Positions 63,501-64,000 of a DNA stretch of 64,000 nt are shown here, piece after piece. The stretch comes from Dendrocalamus latiflorus (lineage: Eukaryota > Streptophyta > Magnoliopsida > Poales > Poaceae), in contig CM029609.1 in the NCBI GenBank assembly GCA_017311315.1, positions 36,640,744 through 36,704,743 of the forward strand, read 5' to 3'. The position numbers were made by a program, and so were the translations under genes. The notes below the pieces were generated by a model. It did no database searches. It had not been told where the DNA came from and worked only from the letters and a program-made list of their open reading frames with translations. The stretch's first letter is position 1, and every line of letters starts with the position of its first letter.

Positions 63501-64000
63501 CTACCACTGATTTGGGAATGCTTCCCTGTAGCTCATATCTTCATTATGAGAAACTTCTCTTATTGTCGCATCCCTAGCGTGGGCGTTGAGAAGCCTCTCT
63601 GCAATTCTATCTTTCGTGGTAACTTTCTTCTTCAGCATAGAGGATAGTGTTGGTGCCTTTGTCTTACCTCGACGGCCCCATCGAGCCAGTGTTTCTGAAG
63701 GCTGGTCATATGCTGCTGCCGAGTGGGAAGCTGAAGCAAGAGCCGCTTCCCGCAAAACATCTTCATTGTGCTGACGAATTCTTGCACGGTGGGCTCTTTC
63801 CTGTGCCTTGTCATCCCTCTCTCTTTTCCGGACATTCTTAATTGCTTTCCTTGCCAACTGCTCCATTGTAATTTTACCAAGATCATGAGCTCCATTGCTG
63901 TCACCAGTGTCACTATTTCTGTTTGTCATTCTTGAAGGAGAGGACTCCTGCATATATTCACCACCACTGCTTTCATCCGGTTGAATCAGATTTCCTCCCG
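63501..64000 (-). CDS. C-terminal part of an unrecognised basic protein (runs off the window)
   Basis: The minus-strand frame is open from the window edge (64000) to the stop at 63501-63503, about 165 residues, so the true start lies to the right. The visible part begins GGNLIQPDESSGGEY. It continues with a Ser/Asn/Asp-rich stretch, then a long charged helix-prone region (MEQLARKAIKNVRKRERDDK...RARIRQHNEDVLREAALASA) and a basic segment (LARWGRRGKTKAPTLSSMLKKKVTTKDRIAERLL), and ends EAFPNQW. Its composition is that of a real nuclear-type coding exon rather than a repeat. I do not recognise the family. Opposite-strand frames here are shadows. Confidence 0.6.
   Translation of the reverse strand, partial: GGNLIQPDESSGGEYMQESSPSRMTNRNSDTGDSNGAHDLGKITMEQLARKAIKNVRKRERDDKAQERAHRARIRQHNEDVLREAALASASHSAAAYDQPSETLARWGRRGKTKAPTLSSMLKKKVTTKDRIAERLLNAHARDATIREVSHNEDMSYREAFPNQW

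Overview
This window reads as a plant nuclear chromosome, and its repeats point to a grass (Poaceae). It has introns with GT/AG borders, Stowaway-like MITEs with TA duplications, Tourist-like MITEs with a 3-bp TTA/TAA duplication, Mutator-like elements, LINE, Ty1/copia and Ty3/gypsy elements nested in one another, and a plant WDR26-type gene. I cannot name the genus. About four fifths of the window is transposon-derived. No tRNA, rRNA or CRISPR array was recognised.

Layout. 0.5-4.3 kb is a large inverted repeat; its left arm alone carries a 1,036-bp Mutator-like insertion with a 9-bp target duplication, and both arms carry a Tourist-like MITE. 4.3-6.6 kb holds DNA-transposon and LTR-retrotransposon debris. 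6.97-13.0 kb is the only well-supported complete host gene: a minus-strand WD40 protein with LisH and CTLH domains (WDR26 homologue), four coding exons plus a 5' UTR exon. 13.0-15.4 kb is a decayed element with inverted ends, rich in microsatellites, whose left end contains the apparent promoter of the WDR26 gene. 16.3-27.7 kb is an 11.3-kb Mutator-like element (MULE) with inverted ends. It carries a broken MuDR-type transposase, a broken plant-mobile-domain (PMD) gene, two broken GRF-type zinc-finger genes, a 31-bp minisatellite and an LTR fragment.

27.95-40.84 kb is a nest. An unidentified pair of inverted ends encloses a minus-strand L1-type LINE (28.12-40.26 kb), and the LINE reverse transcriptase is split by a Ty3/gypsy element (30,477-37,266) with a 5-bp AATCC duplication. 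That gypsy element is structurally odd: its right LTR is inverted relative to its coding region, so the U5 ends of both LTRs face outward. 41.50-48.33 kb is a decayed Ty1/copia element (TSD TCTTC). After only 96 bp of older sequence comes a second Ty3/gypsy element, 48,428-56,160 (TSD GCAAG), with two full LTRs but no protease region.

56.2-63.4 kb is mostly unexplained intergenic sequence with a 0.67-kb direct duplication, a MITE and possible decayed exons. At the right edge (63,501-64,000, minus) is the C-terminal end of an unrecognised basic protein whose start lies outside the window.

How it fits together: the only host function visible is the WDR26 subunit expected in a CTLH/GID-type ubiquitin-ligase complex. 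Everything else is a record of repeated insertions into intergenic DNA and introns. The order of insertion can be read from target duplications and interrupted frames.
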